Positions 25,388 through 34,562 of a stretch of DNA of 64,000 nt are shown here, one piece after another (positions within the stretch are counted from its first letter, which is position 1; every line of letters begins with the position of its first letter). The notes beneath the pieces were generated by a model, which worked only from the letters and a program-made list of their open reading frames with translations, was not told where the DNA came from and did not search any database. This DNA is from Phyllobacterium sp. T1293. Lineage in GTDB: Bacteria > Pseudomonadota > Alphaproteobacteria > Rhizobiales > Rhizobiaceae. The stretch is taken from positions 455,836 to 519,835 of the forward strand of contig NZ_CP088275.1 in the NCBI RefSeq assembly GCF_020731415.2, given 5' to 3'. The position numbers were made by a program, and so were the translations under genes.

Positions 25388-26443
25388 TTATCTGGCAGGA
25401 TTGAGAACCGAGAACCGCGGCGCAGGTGCCGTCTCGATCAGTCCCGAGGACGTCTCCCTATAGATGCCCCGCGCCCTGTTGTGTGCATGGTTTACCGCTT
25501 CAGCAATGTTCAGAACCGGTGCAAAGCAGGCATCGCTTCCTTCCAGAATTTCACACCAGTGATCACGTGGACGACTGGCAAATAGTTTAGCGAAACGCAC
25601 CTTCAGAGCAGGCCATTGCGTGCGGTCATATTGCGAAGCTGGATCGACATCTGTAAGTTCGAGTTTGGCAAGCAATATCGCATAAAACTGCGTTTCAAGT
25701 GCCCCGACGGTAATAAAACGCCCGTCAGCACAGATATAGCTGTCGTAAAACGGTGAGTCATGAAACGGGCTTGGCTCAGTCCCGTCAATCTGCCCGCTTG
25801 CACGCGCGAGTTGCACGATTGTTCCAAGCATCGCCACCACATCGACAATTGCCGCATCCACCACTCTTCCCTGACCTGATATTCTGGCATCCAGCACAGC
25901 GCTGACGATACCGAAACACAGACCAAGAGAACCAGCGGCATCACCCATCACGGTTGGCGCCGCTATGGGCGCTTCTCCCGAACGCGCAGAGAGAGAAAGT
26001 AGCCCCGTCAAAGCGAGATAGTTCAGATCATGACCGGCACTTTGCGCCAGAGGACCTGTCTGGCCCCAACCGGTCATCCGGCCGTAAACCAGCCGCGGAT
26101 TGCGGGCAGCACATTCGTCCGGTCCAATGCCAAGGCGTTCCATGACGCCGGGCCTGTTGGCTTCGATCAATGCATCGGCAGCGGCGACCAGCTCAAGCGC
26201 CTGCTCGACACCGGCAGCTGTTTTAAGGTCGAGAGCAACAATCCGTTTGTTTTGGCGAAGGGGATTGTTCCCCGCATCACCTCCGAATTCCTGCATGATT
26301 TTTAGTGGTGTCGGACGCGTAATCACTGTCACCTGCGCCCCAAGATTGGCAAGCATGAGCCCGGCAAGCGGCCCGGGGCCAATTCCCTCAAACTCGACAA
26401 CCCGAAGTGTGTGAAGGGGATTTCCCGGTGCCTGTTCGCTCAT
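25388..26443 (-). CDS. CaiB/BaiF CoA-transferase family protein, probably alpha-methylacyl-CoA racemase
   Basis: A 351-residue family III CoA-transferase fold protein. Marks of the racemase branch are IEANRPGVMERLGIGP, GRMTGWGQTGPLAQ, and the catalytic GHDLNYLALTG (H138) with a second acid in VMGDAAGS (D168). Racemases of this type act on 2-methyl-branched acyl-CoA so that it can enter beta-oxidation. The ATG at 26443 follows AGGA. It is upstream of nothing on its strand and convergent with the porin. A transferase role cannot be excluded, but the short length favours the racemase. Confidence 0.8.
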   Translation of the reverse strand: MSEQAPGNPLHTLRVVEFEGIGPGPLAGLMLANLGAQVTVITRPTPLKIMQEFGGDAGNNPLRQNKRIVALDLKTAAGVEQALELVAAADALIEANRPGVMERLGIGPDECAARNPRLVYGRMTGWGQTGPLAQSAGHDLNYLALTGLLSLSARSGEAPIAAPTVMGDAAGSLGLCFGIVSAVLDARISGQGRVVDAAIVDVVAMLGTIVQLARASGQIDGTEPSPFHDSPFYDSYICADGRFITVGALETQFYAILLAKLELTDVDPASQYDRTQWPALKVRFAKLFASRPRDHWCEILEGSDACFAPVLNIAEAVNHAHNRARGIYRETSSGLIETAPAPRFSVLNPAR

Positions 26444-26459
26444 GACATTCCTGTTGTCT

Positions 26460-26482
26460 GATGGGAGCACCCGGCTCCCATC
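26460..26482 (-). terminator. Possible terminator of the RND operon
   Basis: GATGGGAG / CTCCCATC perfect eight-pair stem with a seven-base loop, 11 bases after the RND pump stop. It lacks a clear T-run, so it is only a likely end of the operon. Confidence 0.45.
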
Positions 26483-26492
26483 TTATCATCCA

Positions 26493-29400
26493 TCACGCGT
26501 TAACACCCGCTGGTTCCTGACGCTCCTCGGGCGGCGCATTATGACCGGGAGCCTTAATACGGAACCAGGCAATATAGAGCGCTGGCAAAAAGAGCAGTGT
26601 CAGTACTGTTCCAACAATAATTCCCCCCATCATGGCATAGGCCATCGGTCCCCAGAAAATCTCGCGGGCAATCGGGATCAGCGCAAGACTTGCAGCCGCA
26701 GCCGTTAGCATGATGGGACGCATTCGATGCTCCGTCGCTTCGACGACAGCACTCCATGGGTCTTTGCCCTCACTTCGCAGGTCCTCGATCTGGACGACGA
26801 GGATGACCGAGTTTCGGATCAGAATACCAATCAAAGCCAGCACGCCGAGCAATGCGACAAAGCCAAGCGGTGAATTGCTGGAAAGCAGAGCGGCAACAAC
26901 ACCGATGATTGCCAGAGGCGCGACCGCAAACACCAGGAACAGCCGCTGGAAGCTTTGCAACTGGATCATCAGCAGCGTCACCATGGCGAACAGCATCAAA
27001 GGTGCGACGGCAGCGATTGGAGCCTGGGCCTTGCCGCTTTCTTCAACGGCACCGCCCACGACAATCCCATAACCGGGTGGCAGTTTTTCCGTGAACTCCG
27101 CCACTTTCGGGGCAAGCTGTGAGACAACCGTCGCTGGCTGCAGATCACCCAAAACACCGGCTTTGAGTGTGATGGTGGGTTGGCGCGCACGGCGCCAGAC
27201 GACGGACTGCTCAAGTTCATAGCGGAAATTTGCCACAGCGGCTGCCGGTACGGACTGACCATTGGCGGTTGTCAGCTGGATATTGCGCAGCTGATCGATT
27301 GATCCACGCTCATCAGCACGGGCACGCACGATCACATCGATAAGATAGATGGAATCCCTGACCTGCGTGATTGTGGAGCCACCGACGACCGCATTGAGCG
27401 ACGAGGCGATCGATTCCGAGGTGATTCCCAGTTGCCGTGCCTTATCCTGCAGCACGTCCACCTTGATGACGCGTGATGGTTCGTTCCAGTCAAATGTAAT
27501 GTCGCCGATGGATGGATTGCCTGCAATCAGATTGGCCATTTCATGGGAATAATCGCGGACCTTCTGAACATCGGGCCCACTGACACGATACTGAACCGGA
27601 CGTCCGACCGGCGGTCCGATATCAAGCAGATGCACAAAGGCATCGGTGCTTGGAAACTCGTTTTTCAGCCACGCTTGTAGTTTCGTTCGCAGCCGGTCAC
27701 GCGCTTCGAGACTCTTTGTTACGATAACGGTCTGCCCGAAGAAGGGATTTGATGGCTGCACGTCGAACGACAAAAGGAAGCGGATTGCGCCCTGCCCGAC
27801 ATAAGAACTCCAATGATCGATATCGGCGTTCCCGGCGAGTTGCTCTGCCTCAAACTTGTCCATCTGTGCCTTGGTTTCAAGAATCGAGGCGTTCTGCGGC
27901 AGGTTCCAGTCGACAATCAGCTCGTGACGGTCAGAATTGGGGAAGAACTGTTGTTGCACATGGCCCATACCGTAGACCGACAGGGCAAAAATGCCCACCG
28001 TAACGGCGATTGTCACCCAGCGAAACCGCATGCAAGTCAAAAGGATGCGTTGAAACAGCGTGGCAAACCGGCTGGGATTCTCGTGCTTGTTCTTCATTGT
28101 CTTTGGCAGCAAAGTCACACCAAGCAGCGGCGTGAAAACCACGGCCACGATCCACGAGACAACCAGAGATACGGCAATCACCACGAACAGCGTATAGGTG
28201 AATTCGCCCGCCGCACTGCTATTCAGACCAACGGGAATGAAGCCCGATACTGTCACCAACGTGCCTGTCAGCATCGGAAAAGCCGTGTGGGTATAAACAT
28301 AGGTCGCGGCTTTTCGTAAATCATCTCCCGACTCTAGCCGTGCCACCATCATCTCGACCGCGATCATGGCGTCATCCACAAGCAGCCCAAGCGCGATAAT
28401 CAAAGCACCAAGCGAGATACGCTGCAGCGAAATGCCCATATACTCCATCACCATGAAGGTGATCGCCAGAACAAGCGGTATGGCCAGCGCAACGACAAAG
28501 CCGGCGCGCATTCCCAGACTGACAAAGCTGACCGCCAACACGATGGCAACGGCCTCGAACAATGCGCGAGTGAAACCGGAAACCGCTTCTTCGACGATCT
28601 GCGGCTGATCTGAAACCAGATTAACACCGACGCCAACGGGCAAATCCGCTGTGATCTGCTGCATCTGCGCTTTAAGATGTTCGCCAAATTTAAGCAGATT
28701 GCCGTTCGGCTTCATACCGATGGCAAGCCCGATCGCTTCCTTGCCATTCACACGGAACAGACTGGTCGGCGGGTCCGCATAGCCGCGGGTAACCCGCGCC
28801 ACATCGCTCAAACGGAAAAACCGGTCATTGACGCGCAGATTGATGGCCTGAAGGCTTTTTTCCGATACGAACTGGCCGTTCACCCGGATCATTACCCGTT
28901 CGGGTCCAGTCTCGATAACGCCCGATGGGGTAATCGCATTCTGGGCTTGCAAGGTGCTGATAATGGCCTGTTGATCCAGCCCCAGAGCTGCCACCTGTTT
29001 GGGGGAAAACTCCAGATAGATGGCTTCGTCCTGCGCCCCGACAAGCTCGACCTTGCCAACATCGGGGACAGTCAGGATTTTCCGCCTGACGTCTTCAACG
29101 TAATCACGCAATTGCCGCTGGCTTAGTCCATCTGAGGTGAAGCCGTAAACATTGCCATAGACATCGCCAAACTGATCATTGAAGAACGGTCCGACCACAC
29201 CTTGCGGAAATTGCGGGGAAATATCGCGGATCATATTGCGGACGCGAATCCAGGTTTGCGTGACCGCGTCCCCGCGTACCGTGTCCTTGAGATTAAGGAA
29301 AATCGTTGTCGAGCCCGGCGAACTGACACTGCGGGTATAATCCAGCGTGTCCAGTTCCTCGAGCTTCTTTTCAATCCGCTCGGTGACCTGCGTTGTCGTG

Positions 29401-29582
29401 TCCTCAACGGAGGCTCCCGGCCATTGCGCCGAGATCACCATGGTCTTGATGGTGAAGTTCGGATCTTCCTCGCGGCCAAGATTGAGGTAGGAGAAAATCC
29501 CCGCAATCGTAAAAACGATCATGAAATACCAGACGAGAGACCGGTGATCGAGCGCCCATTCTGAAAGATTGAACTTTTTCAT
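26493..29582 (-). CDS. RND efflux pump inner-membrane transporter (TriC-like)
   Basis: A 1029-residue proton-driven drug/solute exporter of the inner membrane with the RND layout of 12 membrane spans and two large periplasmic loops. The N-terminus (NLSEWALDHRSLVWYF) and REEDPNFTIKTMVISAQWPG are typical of the TriC branch. The proton relay pair is D403/D404 in LGLLVDDAMIAVEMM. It overlaps the upstream adaptor gene by four bases. Two adaptor genes precede it, as in Pseudomonas TriABC. No outer-membrane channel gene is adjacent, so it should use a TolC-like protein encoded elsewhere. Confidence 0.92.
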   Translation of the reverse strand: MKKFNLSEWALDHRSLVWYFMIVFTIAGIFSYLNLGREEDPNFTIKTMVISAQWPGASVEDTTTQVTERIEKKLEELDTLDYTRSVSSPGSTTIFLNLKDTVRGDAVTQTWIRVRNMIRDISPQFPQGVVGPFFNDQFGDVYGNVYGFTSDGLSQRQLRDYVEDVRRKILTVPDVGKVELVGAQDEAIYLEFSPKQVAALGLDQQAIISTLQAQNAITPSGVIETGPERVMIRVNGQFVSEKSLQAINLRVNDRFFRLSDVARVTRGYADPPTSLFRVNGKEAIGLAIGMKPNGNLLKFGEHLKAQMQQITADLPVGVGVNLVSDQPQIVEEAVSGFTRALFEAVAIVLAVSFVSLGMRAGFVVALAIPLVLAITFMVMEYMGISLQRISLGALIIALGLLVDDAMIAVEMMVARLESGDDLRKAATYVYTHTAFPMLTGTLVTVSGFIPVGLNSSAAGEFTYTLFVVIAVSLVVSWIVAVVFTPLLGVTLLPKTMKNKHENPSRFATLFQRILLTCMRFRWVTIAVTVGIFALSVYGMGHVQQQFFPNSDRHELIVDWNLPQNASILETKAQMDKFEAEQLAGNADIDHWSSYVGQGAIRFLLSFDVQPSNPFFGQTVIVTKSLEARDRLRTKLQAWLKNEFPSTDAFVHLLDIGPPVGRPVQYRVSGPDVQKVRDYSHEMANLIAGNPSIGDITFDWNEPSRVIKVDVLQDKARQLGITSESIASSLNAVVGGSTITQVRDSIYLIDVIVRARADERGSIDQLRNIQLTTANGQSVPAAAVANFRYELEQSVVWRRARQPTITLKAGVLGDLQPATVVSQLAPKVAEFTEKLPPGYGIVVGGAVEESGKAQAPIAAVAPLMLFAMVTLLMIQLQSFQRLFLVFAVAPLAIIGVVAALLSSNSPLGFVALLGVLALIGILIRNSVILVVQIEDLRSEGKDPWSAVVEATEHRMRPIMLTAAAASLALIPIAREIFWGPMAYAMMGGIIVGTVLTLLFLPALYIAWFRIKAPGHNAPPEERQEPAGVNA

Positions 29583-30664
29583 AGTGGGTTCCCGTCAGTC
29601 AGCTTGATCTTTCGGCCATCGGTAAGACTGTGTGCGCCCGCCGTTGCTATCCGGTCCCCGTCCGTCAGACCATCCACGACAATTGCCTCGAAGCTGGTGC
29701 GGTTTTCCAGTTTAACCTCTTTGGCGGAAACTGTTGCCTGCTTGCTGTCAATGAGCCAGACAAACGTCTTGCCGTCCTTGTCGAAAATGGCGGTCGCTGG
29801 AATGCGTATTCTCGGGTCAGCCGCTGTCGTCAGATAGGCGGTCACGGTTGTCCCCAGACGAAACCCTTCCGGTGGCTGTTCCAGGGTAATGCGTGTACGG
29901 CGCGTGCGTGTGGCTTCATCGGCCTGCGGGGCTATTTCCCGGACAACACCTGACGTCTGGATTGTCGGATCGGTTTGGAGCGAAACGCCGAACTTGCTGC
30001 CGATTTTAATGGGGTTGGCGACGGCTTCCGGTATATCAACAACAGCTTCCCGCACATCGGGGCGCGCAACCACGGCAATCTGTTGGCCTGCTGTCACTGT
30101 CTGCCCCACATCCGCTTGCAACGACGTAACCACGCCGTCAAAATCGGAGCGCAGCACCGCATAACCAAGCTCTTCCCGTGCTTTGGTCAGGTCAGCCTCG
30201 GCGCGCACGACCGATGCCCGTGCCGCTTCATGTGCCTGCTGTGCCTGATCAAAAGTCGCTTCCGTCGCCGAACTCTGGCTAAGCAGTGCTTTCTGTCGAT
30301 CTTCCGTCGACGCCGCATTGGCAAGCTGGGCTTTGGCTGAAGACAGGCTCGCTTCCGCCGCCTGCACCGCCAGCTCGAGCGCGAGCGGATCGATTGCCGC
30401 TATCTCCTGCCCGTTCGAGACCTGATCACCCACCGAAACGTCTCGGCGAACAATGCGCCCGAGCGTGCGGAACCCAAGCTTGGTTTCAAAACGCGGCTCG
30501 ACCTTCCCAGCAAAGCCACGCACCTGCACGGACTGCGATTTAAGGATGGTGGAAAGGACTGGCCTGATAACCTCGGGCTTTCCAGCCTCATCTTCTTTTT
30601 GGCAAGCAGCAAGACCAAGGGTCAGACAGACAAGACCTGTACCTGCAACAAGAACACGCCTCAT
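29579..30664 (-). CDS. RND periplasmic adaptor lipoprotein, second of two
   Basis: A membrane-fusion protein of 361 residues linking the RND pump to an outer-membrane channel. The lipoprotein signal ends in LAAC with C21. Visible features are a lipoyl-like half (RDVSVGDQVSNGQEIAAIDP), a coiled-coil hairpin of about 80 residues rich in Ala/Gln, the second lipoyl half (DGVVTSLQADVGQTVTAGQQ) and beta-barrel segments. The ATG overlaps the stop of the first adaptor and the stop overlaps the pump gene, so the three proteins are made together. Confidence 0.9.
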   Translation of the reverse strand: MRRVLVAGTGLVCLTLGLAACQKEDEAGKPEVIRPVLSTILKSQSVQVRGFAGKVEPRFETKLGFRTLGRIVRRDVSVGDQVSNGQEIAAIDPLALELAVQAAEASLSSAKAQLANAASTEDRQKALLSQSSATEATFDQAQQAHEAARASVVRAEADLTKAREELGYAVLRSDFDGVVTSLQADVGQTVTAGQQIAVVARPDVREAVVDIPEAVANPIKIGSKFGVSLQTDPTIQTSGVVREIAPQADEATRTRRTRITLEQPPEGFRLGTTVTAYLTTAADPRIRIPATAIFDKDGKTFVWLIDSKQATVSAKEVKLENRTSFEAIVVDGLTDGDRIATAGAHSLTDGRKIKLTDGNPL

Positions 30665-31734
30665 GATGGATCACCATTCTTGACTACTACAATTTCGGTC
30701 GGACGCAACCGGGTTCCACCTGAAGTTACGACCTGATCACCCGCCTGCAGGCCGCCACCAATTGCGACGTTCAAGGACTCATAGGCCGTCACGGTCACGC
30801 TGCGCAGGCTGACCGCTTTTGTCTGCGGATCAATCACCCATACGGCCGGCTTGCCATTATCCGATGTCATTACCGATGATGGTAAAACAGCCGCTTTGAC
30901 GGCAGCCAGTTTCACCGTTCCGATCACCACAGAGCCGAGCGCCATTTCAGGCCGCGGATTTTGCACGGCCACTTTTACACGCACCGTGCCAGAAGCATCA
31001 TCAACGGTTGGCGAAACCTCGCGGATCGTGCCCGTGGCTGTGATAGTGGGATCATCGAGCAGAGTAATCTGAATCTGATGGTTGCCGATGTTTCGCGTTA
31101 CCAGCCCTTCATACACATTAAAGATCGCGTCGCGCGGCCCATCGACCGCCACTGTAAAAGCAGTTGACGCGATCTGGGTCACCTGCCCCACCTCAATATT
31201 GCGGGCGGTCACGACACCCGAGGCATCCGCTTTCAGCTCCGTATAGGAAAGGGTTTCGCGCGATGTATCGAGTTGAGCCTTGGCTGCATCGAGTGATCCT
31301 TGCGCCGTGCGCTGGGCTTCTTCGGCGCTGTCATAGGCGCTCCTTGTGGTGAACCCTTGTGCAAGAAGCGCCTTCTGCCGGTCAAAAGCGGATGTGGTCT
31401 GCCTGACCTGCGCCTCTGCGGAACGCACAGCAGCTTCCGAAGCGTCAAGATCAGCCTTTTGCTGCGTCGGATCGATACGTGCAAGCACGTCGCCCGCCGC
31501 CACATGATCACCCACATCAACGAGCCGCTCTGTTACCTTGCCACTTACCCGGAACGATAGATTACTGTCGATCTTGGCGCGTATTTCGCCTGTCACCGAA
31601 ACACTTTGCGAATAGTCCGTGAACTCTACCTTGACCGCATTGACCTGTGCTGGTGGTTTTTGATCTGCAGCTTTTTCAGGCTGACAACCCGCCAACAGGG
31701 CAAGCCCAAAAACCATGATAATAGCTCTGCGCAT
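30661..31734 (-). CDS. RND periplasmic adaptor lipoprotein, first of two
   Basis: A membrane-fusion protein of about 357 residues. A frame from 31803 is open, but the ATG at 31734 starts a clean lipoprotein signal (MRRAIIMVFGLALLAGCQPE, C17) and is preferred although the ribosome site is weak. It has RLVDVGDHVAAGDVLARIDP, a coiled-coil hairpin, and DASGVVTARNIEVGQVTQIA. It differs clearly from the second adaptor, so the pair probably forms mixed adaptor rings. It is the first gene of the operon, divergent from the TetR gene at 31909 across a palindromic operator. Confidence 0.88.
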   Translation of the reverse strand: MRRAIIMVFGLALLAGCQPEKAADQKPPAQVNAVKVEFTDYSQSVSVTGEIRAKIDSNLSFRVSGKVTERLVDVGDHVAAGDVLARIDPTQQKADLDASEAAVRSAEAQVRQTTSAFDRQKALLAQGFTTRSAYDSAEEAQRTAQGSLDAAKAQLDTSRETLSYTELKADASGVVTARNIEVGQVTQIASTAFTVAVDGPRDAIFNVYEGLVTRNIGNHQIQITLLDDPTITATGTIREVSPTVDDASGTVRVKVAVQNPRPEMALGSVVIGTVKLAAVKAAVLPSSVMTSDNGKPAVWVIDPQTKAVSLRSVTVTAYESLNVAIGGGLQAGDQVVTSGGTRLRPTEIVVVKNGDPS

Positions 31735-31841
31735 GAAAGGTTTATCGCGCGGCCATGATTGGCGCTCAACCGTCAATTTCGGGGAGTAAAAGTCAGGCCG
31801 CATCGTTCTACCAATCCATGCAAAGGTGTGACGGGTATATT

Positions 31842-31870
31842 ATTGACTGATTGTTCAGTCAATGTATAAT
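31842..31870. promoter_or_regulatory. TetR operator with divergent overlapping promoters
   Basis: A perfect palindrome, ATTGACTGA-TTGT-TCAGTCAAT (31842-31863), contains TTGACT on each strand. On the plus strand TTGACT (31843) is 16 bases from TATAAT (31865-31870) and would drive the TetR gene. On the minus strand TTGACT (31862-31857) is 17 bases from TATACC (31839-31834) and would drive the efflux operon. One bound repressor would cover both -35 boxes. Confidence 0.85.
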
Positions 31871-31908
31871 CTCATTCAAACGGCTTCAATGCTCCATTGG
31901 AAGAAATC

Positions 31909-32568
31909 ATGGCTGAAATAAAAGAGGCGTCAAGCGCCGAGGTAGGTGCCACTGCACCGGGAGTGAGGGCGCGCCGCAAGGCCCAGCGTCCGCAGGAAAT
32001 TCTGCATGCTGCTTTCGATGAGTTTGCGGAGCGCGGTTATACGGCAACCCGCATCGAAGATGTCGCCAACCGGGCTGGCGTCACCAAGGGCACGATTTAT
32101 CTCTATTTCCAGAACAAGGAAGAGCTGTTTCAGGACGTCGTGCGCAAGCTGTCACAGCCAATTTTCAACGAGGAACAGTTCTGGCAAGAGCATCAGAACC
32201 GCCCGAGCGATGAACTCGTGCGGCTGTATCTGGATACGGTTTATGAACATATGACCGTGAACCCCTACTCCCGTGAAATCCTCCGGTTCCTGATTTCCGA
32301 TGGCCGGAGCTTTCCGGATTTGACCGCATCGCATTACGAGGAATTTGTCCGGCCAATTTTGACAATGCTTCAACACATTCTTGAGAAAGGCGTTCGGGAA
32401 GGTATTTTCCGGGCGGAAGCGGCCGCCAGCCAAATGAGCTATATTCTTCTCAGCCCGGCGCTGACATTGACAATCGACAAGCTGTTGGACTGTCAGACCG
32501 ACCTTCCCGAGCTTGGCGACTATGTGAATGCCCATTACGAAATGATCATGCGCAACGTCCGCAACTAG
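31909..32568 (+). CDS. TetR family repressor of the efflux operon
   Basis: A 219-residue AcrR-type regulator. The helix-turn-helix is at about residues 38-68 (TRIEDVANRAGVTKGTIYLYF). The C-terminal domain (RFLISDGRSFPDLTASHYEE) is of the AefR/TetR_C type found with efflux pumps. GGAAG lies six bases before the ATG at 31909; an ATG four codons earlier would overlap the ribosome site. Its place across from the RND operon, with one operator between them, makes it the likely repressor of both. Confidence 0.9.
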   Translation: MAEIKEASSAEVGATAPGVRARRKAQRPQEILHAAFDEFAERGYTATRIEDVANRAGVTKGTIYLYFQNKEELFQDVVRKLSQPIFNEEQFWQEHQNRPSDELVRLYLDTVYEHMTVNPYSREILRFLISDGRSFPDLTASHYEEFVRPILTMLQHILEKGVREGIFRAEAAASQMSYILLSPALTLTIDKLLDCQTDLPELGDYVNAHYEMIMRNVRN

Positions 32569-32604
32569 AGTTTATTGCCATTGATACCAGCGTGCTTGCG
32601 TAGA

Positions 32605-34545
32605 TCACGCCTCCGATCGAAAGCCATAAAGAATGGGCATCAATCCGGCCAAAGCCTTGAAGCGGCTCCAGGACTTCGCTTCCGGCCTTGTCCACCCGGT
32701 CTCTGCCAGCGCCGAAATACGCGGGAAGACCAGCCGGTCAAAAACCGCACGATCCGTCATCGGTTCAGACCAGATGCAGGTCTGGACACCAAGGAAACGT
32801 TCCTTTTGCGATGTGCTCCAACCTTCGACGGGATCAAAATTATAAAGCTTTTCCGGTTCTGACCAACCCGCCCAACCGGCACCGGGCTCCGACCAGTCAG
32901 GACTATTGGCCATATCGAGATAGTAGACCGGGCCGGGACAGACCACGATGTCATAGCCTTCCGTCGCAAGCTTTGCACTGATTTCGACCGTGTGCCAGCC
33001 ATTGAGATAACAGTGGTTCTTATCGATGCCGCCGCCATGGGCCGCCTCTTCCCATGCGCCGGTGATACGTCCCCGTTTGGTGAGCGATGCCTGCACCCGC
33101 TTCAGGAAATCCGCCTGAAGCACTGCCGCATTGTCGCTGCCCAATTGGGCAAGCCGTGCCTTTGCTTGCGGTGAGCCAGTCCATGCATCAGCGGGTACTT
33201 CATCCGCTCCGACATGAATTGTCTTCGAGGGGAAAAGTTCAAGCAACTCATCCAGAATGGTCTCGACAAACTGATAGGTTTCCTCGCGCGCGGGGTTGAG
33301 GCAATTGTTCGGAAAGCCCTGAATGGAAAAATACTCGCCTGTCTCCTGCGGATCGCGCAGCCATGGCAGCGATTGCAGGACGGAATAGCAATGCCCCGGC
33401 ATGTCGATTTCAGGTACGACATCAATACCGAGATCGTCGGCCAAACGGATGATCTCGCGAATAGCAGCCTTGGTATAATAGCCACCCATTGCTTCCGGGC
33501 CAGAGCCCAGCAATGGCGGGATCGGCAGACCATGGCCACGCCACGCACCAATGGAAACAAGTTCCGGATAGGCATCAATCTCCACACGCCACGCTTCATC
33601 ATCCGAAAGATGCCAGTGAAAGCGATTGAGCTTGTTCCATGCGAGGATGTTGAGGAACTGGCTGATCTCCGCTGATCCATAGAATTGCCGCGCCACATCC
33701 AGATGTGTGCCGCGCCAGCGCATGGTTGGTTCGTCGCGGATTTCACCTTCGAGTGGAAACACAAAGGTTTCCGGATGGAGCCGTGCTCCCCGCAAAATCT
33801 GACCAAGAGTGATCAGGCCATAGAGCAGACCCGAACGGCTACCGGCTGTCACTTCTGTCTGATCGGCAAAACGGATCGCATAGGCTTCCGCTTTGAATCC
33901 TTCTGCAACCCGAAGCGTCACGGGCAGGCCGCCCTCGGCCTGCGAACGAACAATACCCTCAACAGGAAAGAGTGACTGCACCAAGGTCTCAAAAGTGTCA
34001 GCGGCGCGCTCGGCTTCATCATCTCGCGGCAGCAAAGCAAGTCCCAAAGGCACGCAACGGCGGCCGGAAATCGAGACCGCTTGCGGCCATGGCACAATGG
34101 AAAGCGGAACATCGACACTCACAGGAACAGGATAGATTTCGGCACCACGCTTCAATGGTGCATTATCACCGATGGCACGGGTGGGTGTGATTGCAACGGG
34201 CGCGGTCGTTCCGTCGGCAAGAACGAGATAGGCGGTGGTACCCCCATCAGTCCAGTGGCGCAGAGGATAGCTCAACCCTCGCGCTGTGATTGTCCATGAT
34301 GTTTTGGGCTGAAGCACAAAATCAACTGGCGGTGCGAATTCCGAATGATTGGAAAGCCGGGCTGTCAGTGTTGCACCTTCCACAGAAGCAGCCGGATCAA
34401 TACGGCCCGGTCCACTCACACAAAGGCGGAAGTCCCGGATTGGCTCATCCGAGAGATTGGTAAGGGTCAGCAAATAAGCAAGAGGTTCATCGTCCTTGGC
34501 AGGATGCCATGCGGTTGCCAGTCGGAATGCATATCGTGATGTCAT
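32605..34545 (-). CDS. Glycoside hydrolase family 20 beta-N-acetylhexosaminidase
   Basis: A 646-residue GH20 enzyme that removes terminal GlcNAc (or GalNAc) from chitin oligomers or glycans. The catalytic motif is HVGADEVP with D448/E449; the GH20 barrel opens with RWRGTHLDVARQFYGS, and WHLSDDEAWRVEID follows. An N-terminal domain of about 230 residues precedes the barrel. There is no signal peptide, so it should act in the cytoplasm on imported material. It is the last gene of the second Opp-type operon, 17 bases after the GNAT gene. Its family differs from that of the GH3 enzyme in the first operon, but the job is probably the same. Confidence 0.92.
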   Translation of the reverse strand: MTSRYAFRLATAWHPAKDDEPLAYLLTLTNLSDEPIRDFRLCVSGPGRIDPAASVEGATLTARLSNHSEFAPPVDFVLQPKTSWTITARGLSYPLRHWTDGGTTAYLVLADGTTAPVAITPTRAIGDNAPLKRGAEIYPVPVSVDVPLSIVPWPQAVSISGRRCVPLGLALLPRDDEAERAADTFETLVQSLFPVEGIVRSQAEGGLPVTLRVAEGFKAEAYAIRFADQTEVTAGSRSGLLYGLITLGQILRGARLHPETFVFPLEGEIRDEPTMRWRGTHLDVARQFYGSAEISQFLNILAWNKLNRFHWHLSDDEAWRVEIDAYPELVSIGAWRGHGLPIPPLLGSGPEAMGGYYTKAAIREIIRLADDLGIDVVPEIDMPGHCYSVLQSLPWLRDPQETGEYFSIQGFPNNCLNPAREETYQFVETILDELLELFPSKTIHVGADEVPADAWTGSPQAKARLAQLGSDNAAVLQADFLKRVQASLTKRGRITGAWEEAAHGGGIDKNHCYLNGWHTVEISAKLATEGYDIVVCPGPVYYLDMANSPDWSEPGAGWAGWSEPEKLYNFDPVEGWSTSQKERFLGVQTCIWSEPMTDRAVFDRLVFPRISALAETGWTRPEAKSWSRFKALAGLMPILYGFRSEA

Positions 34546-34562
34546 GGGTAAGCTTTCAGGAT

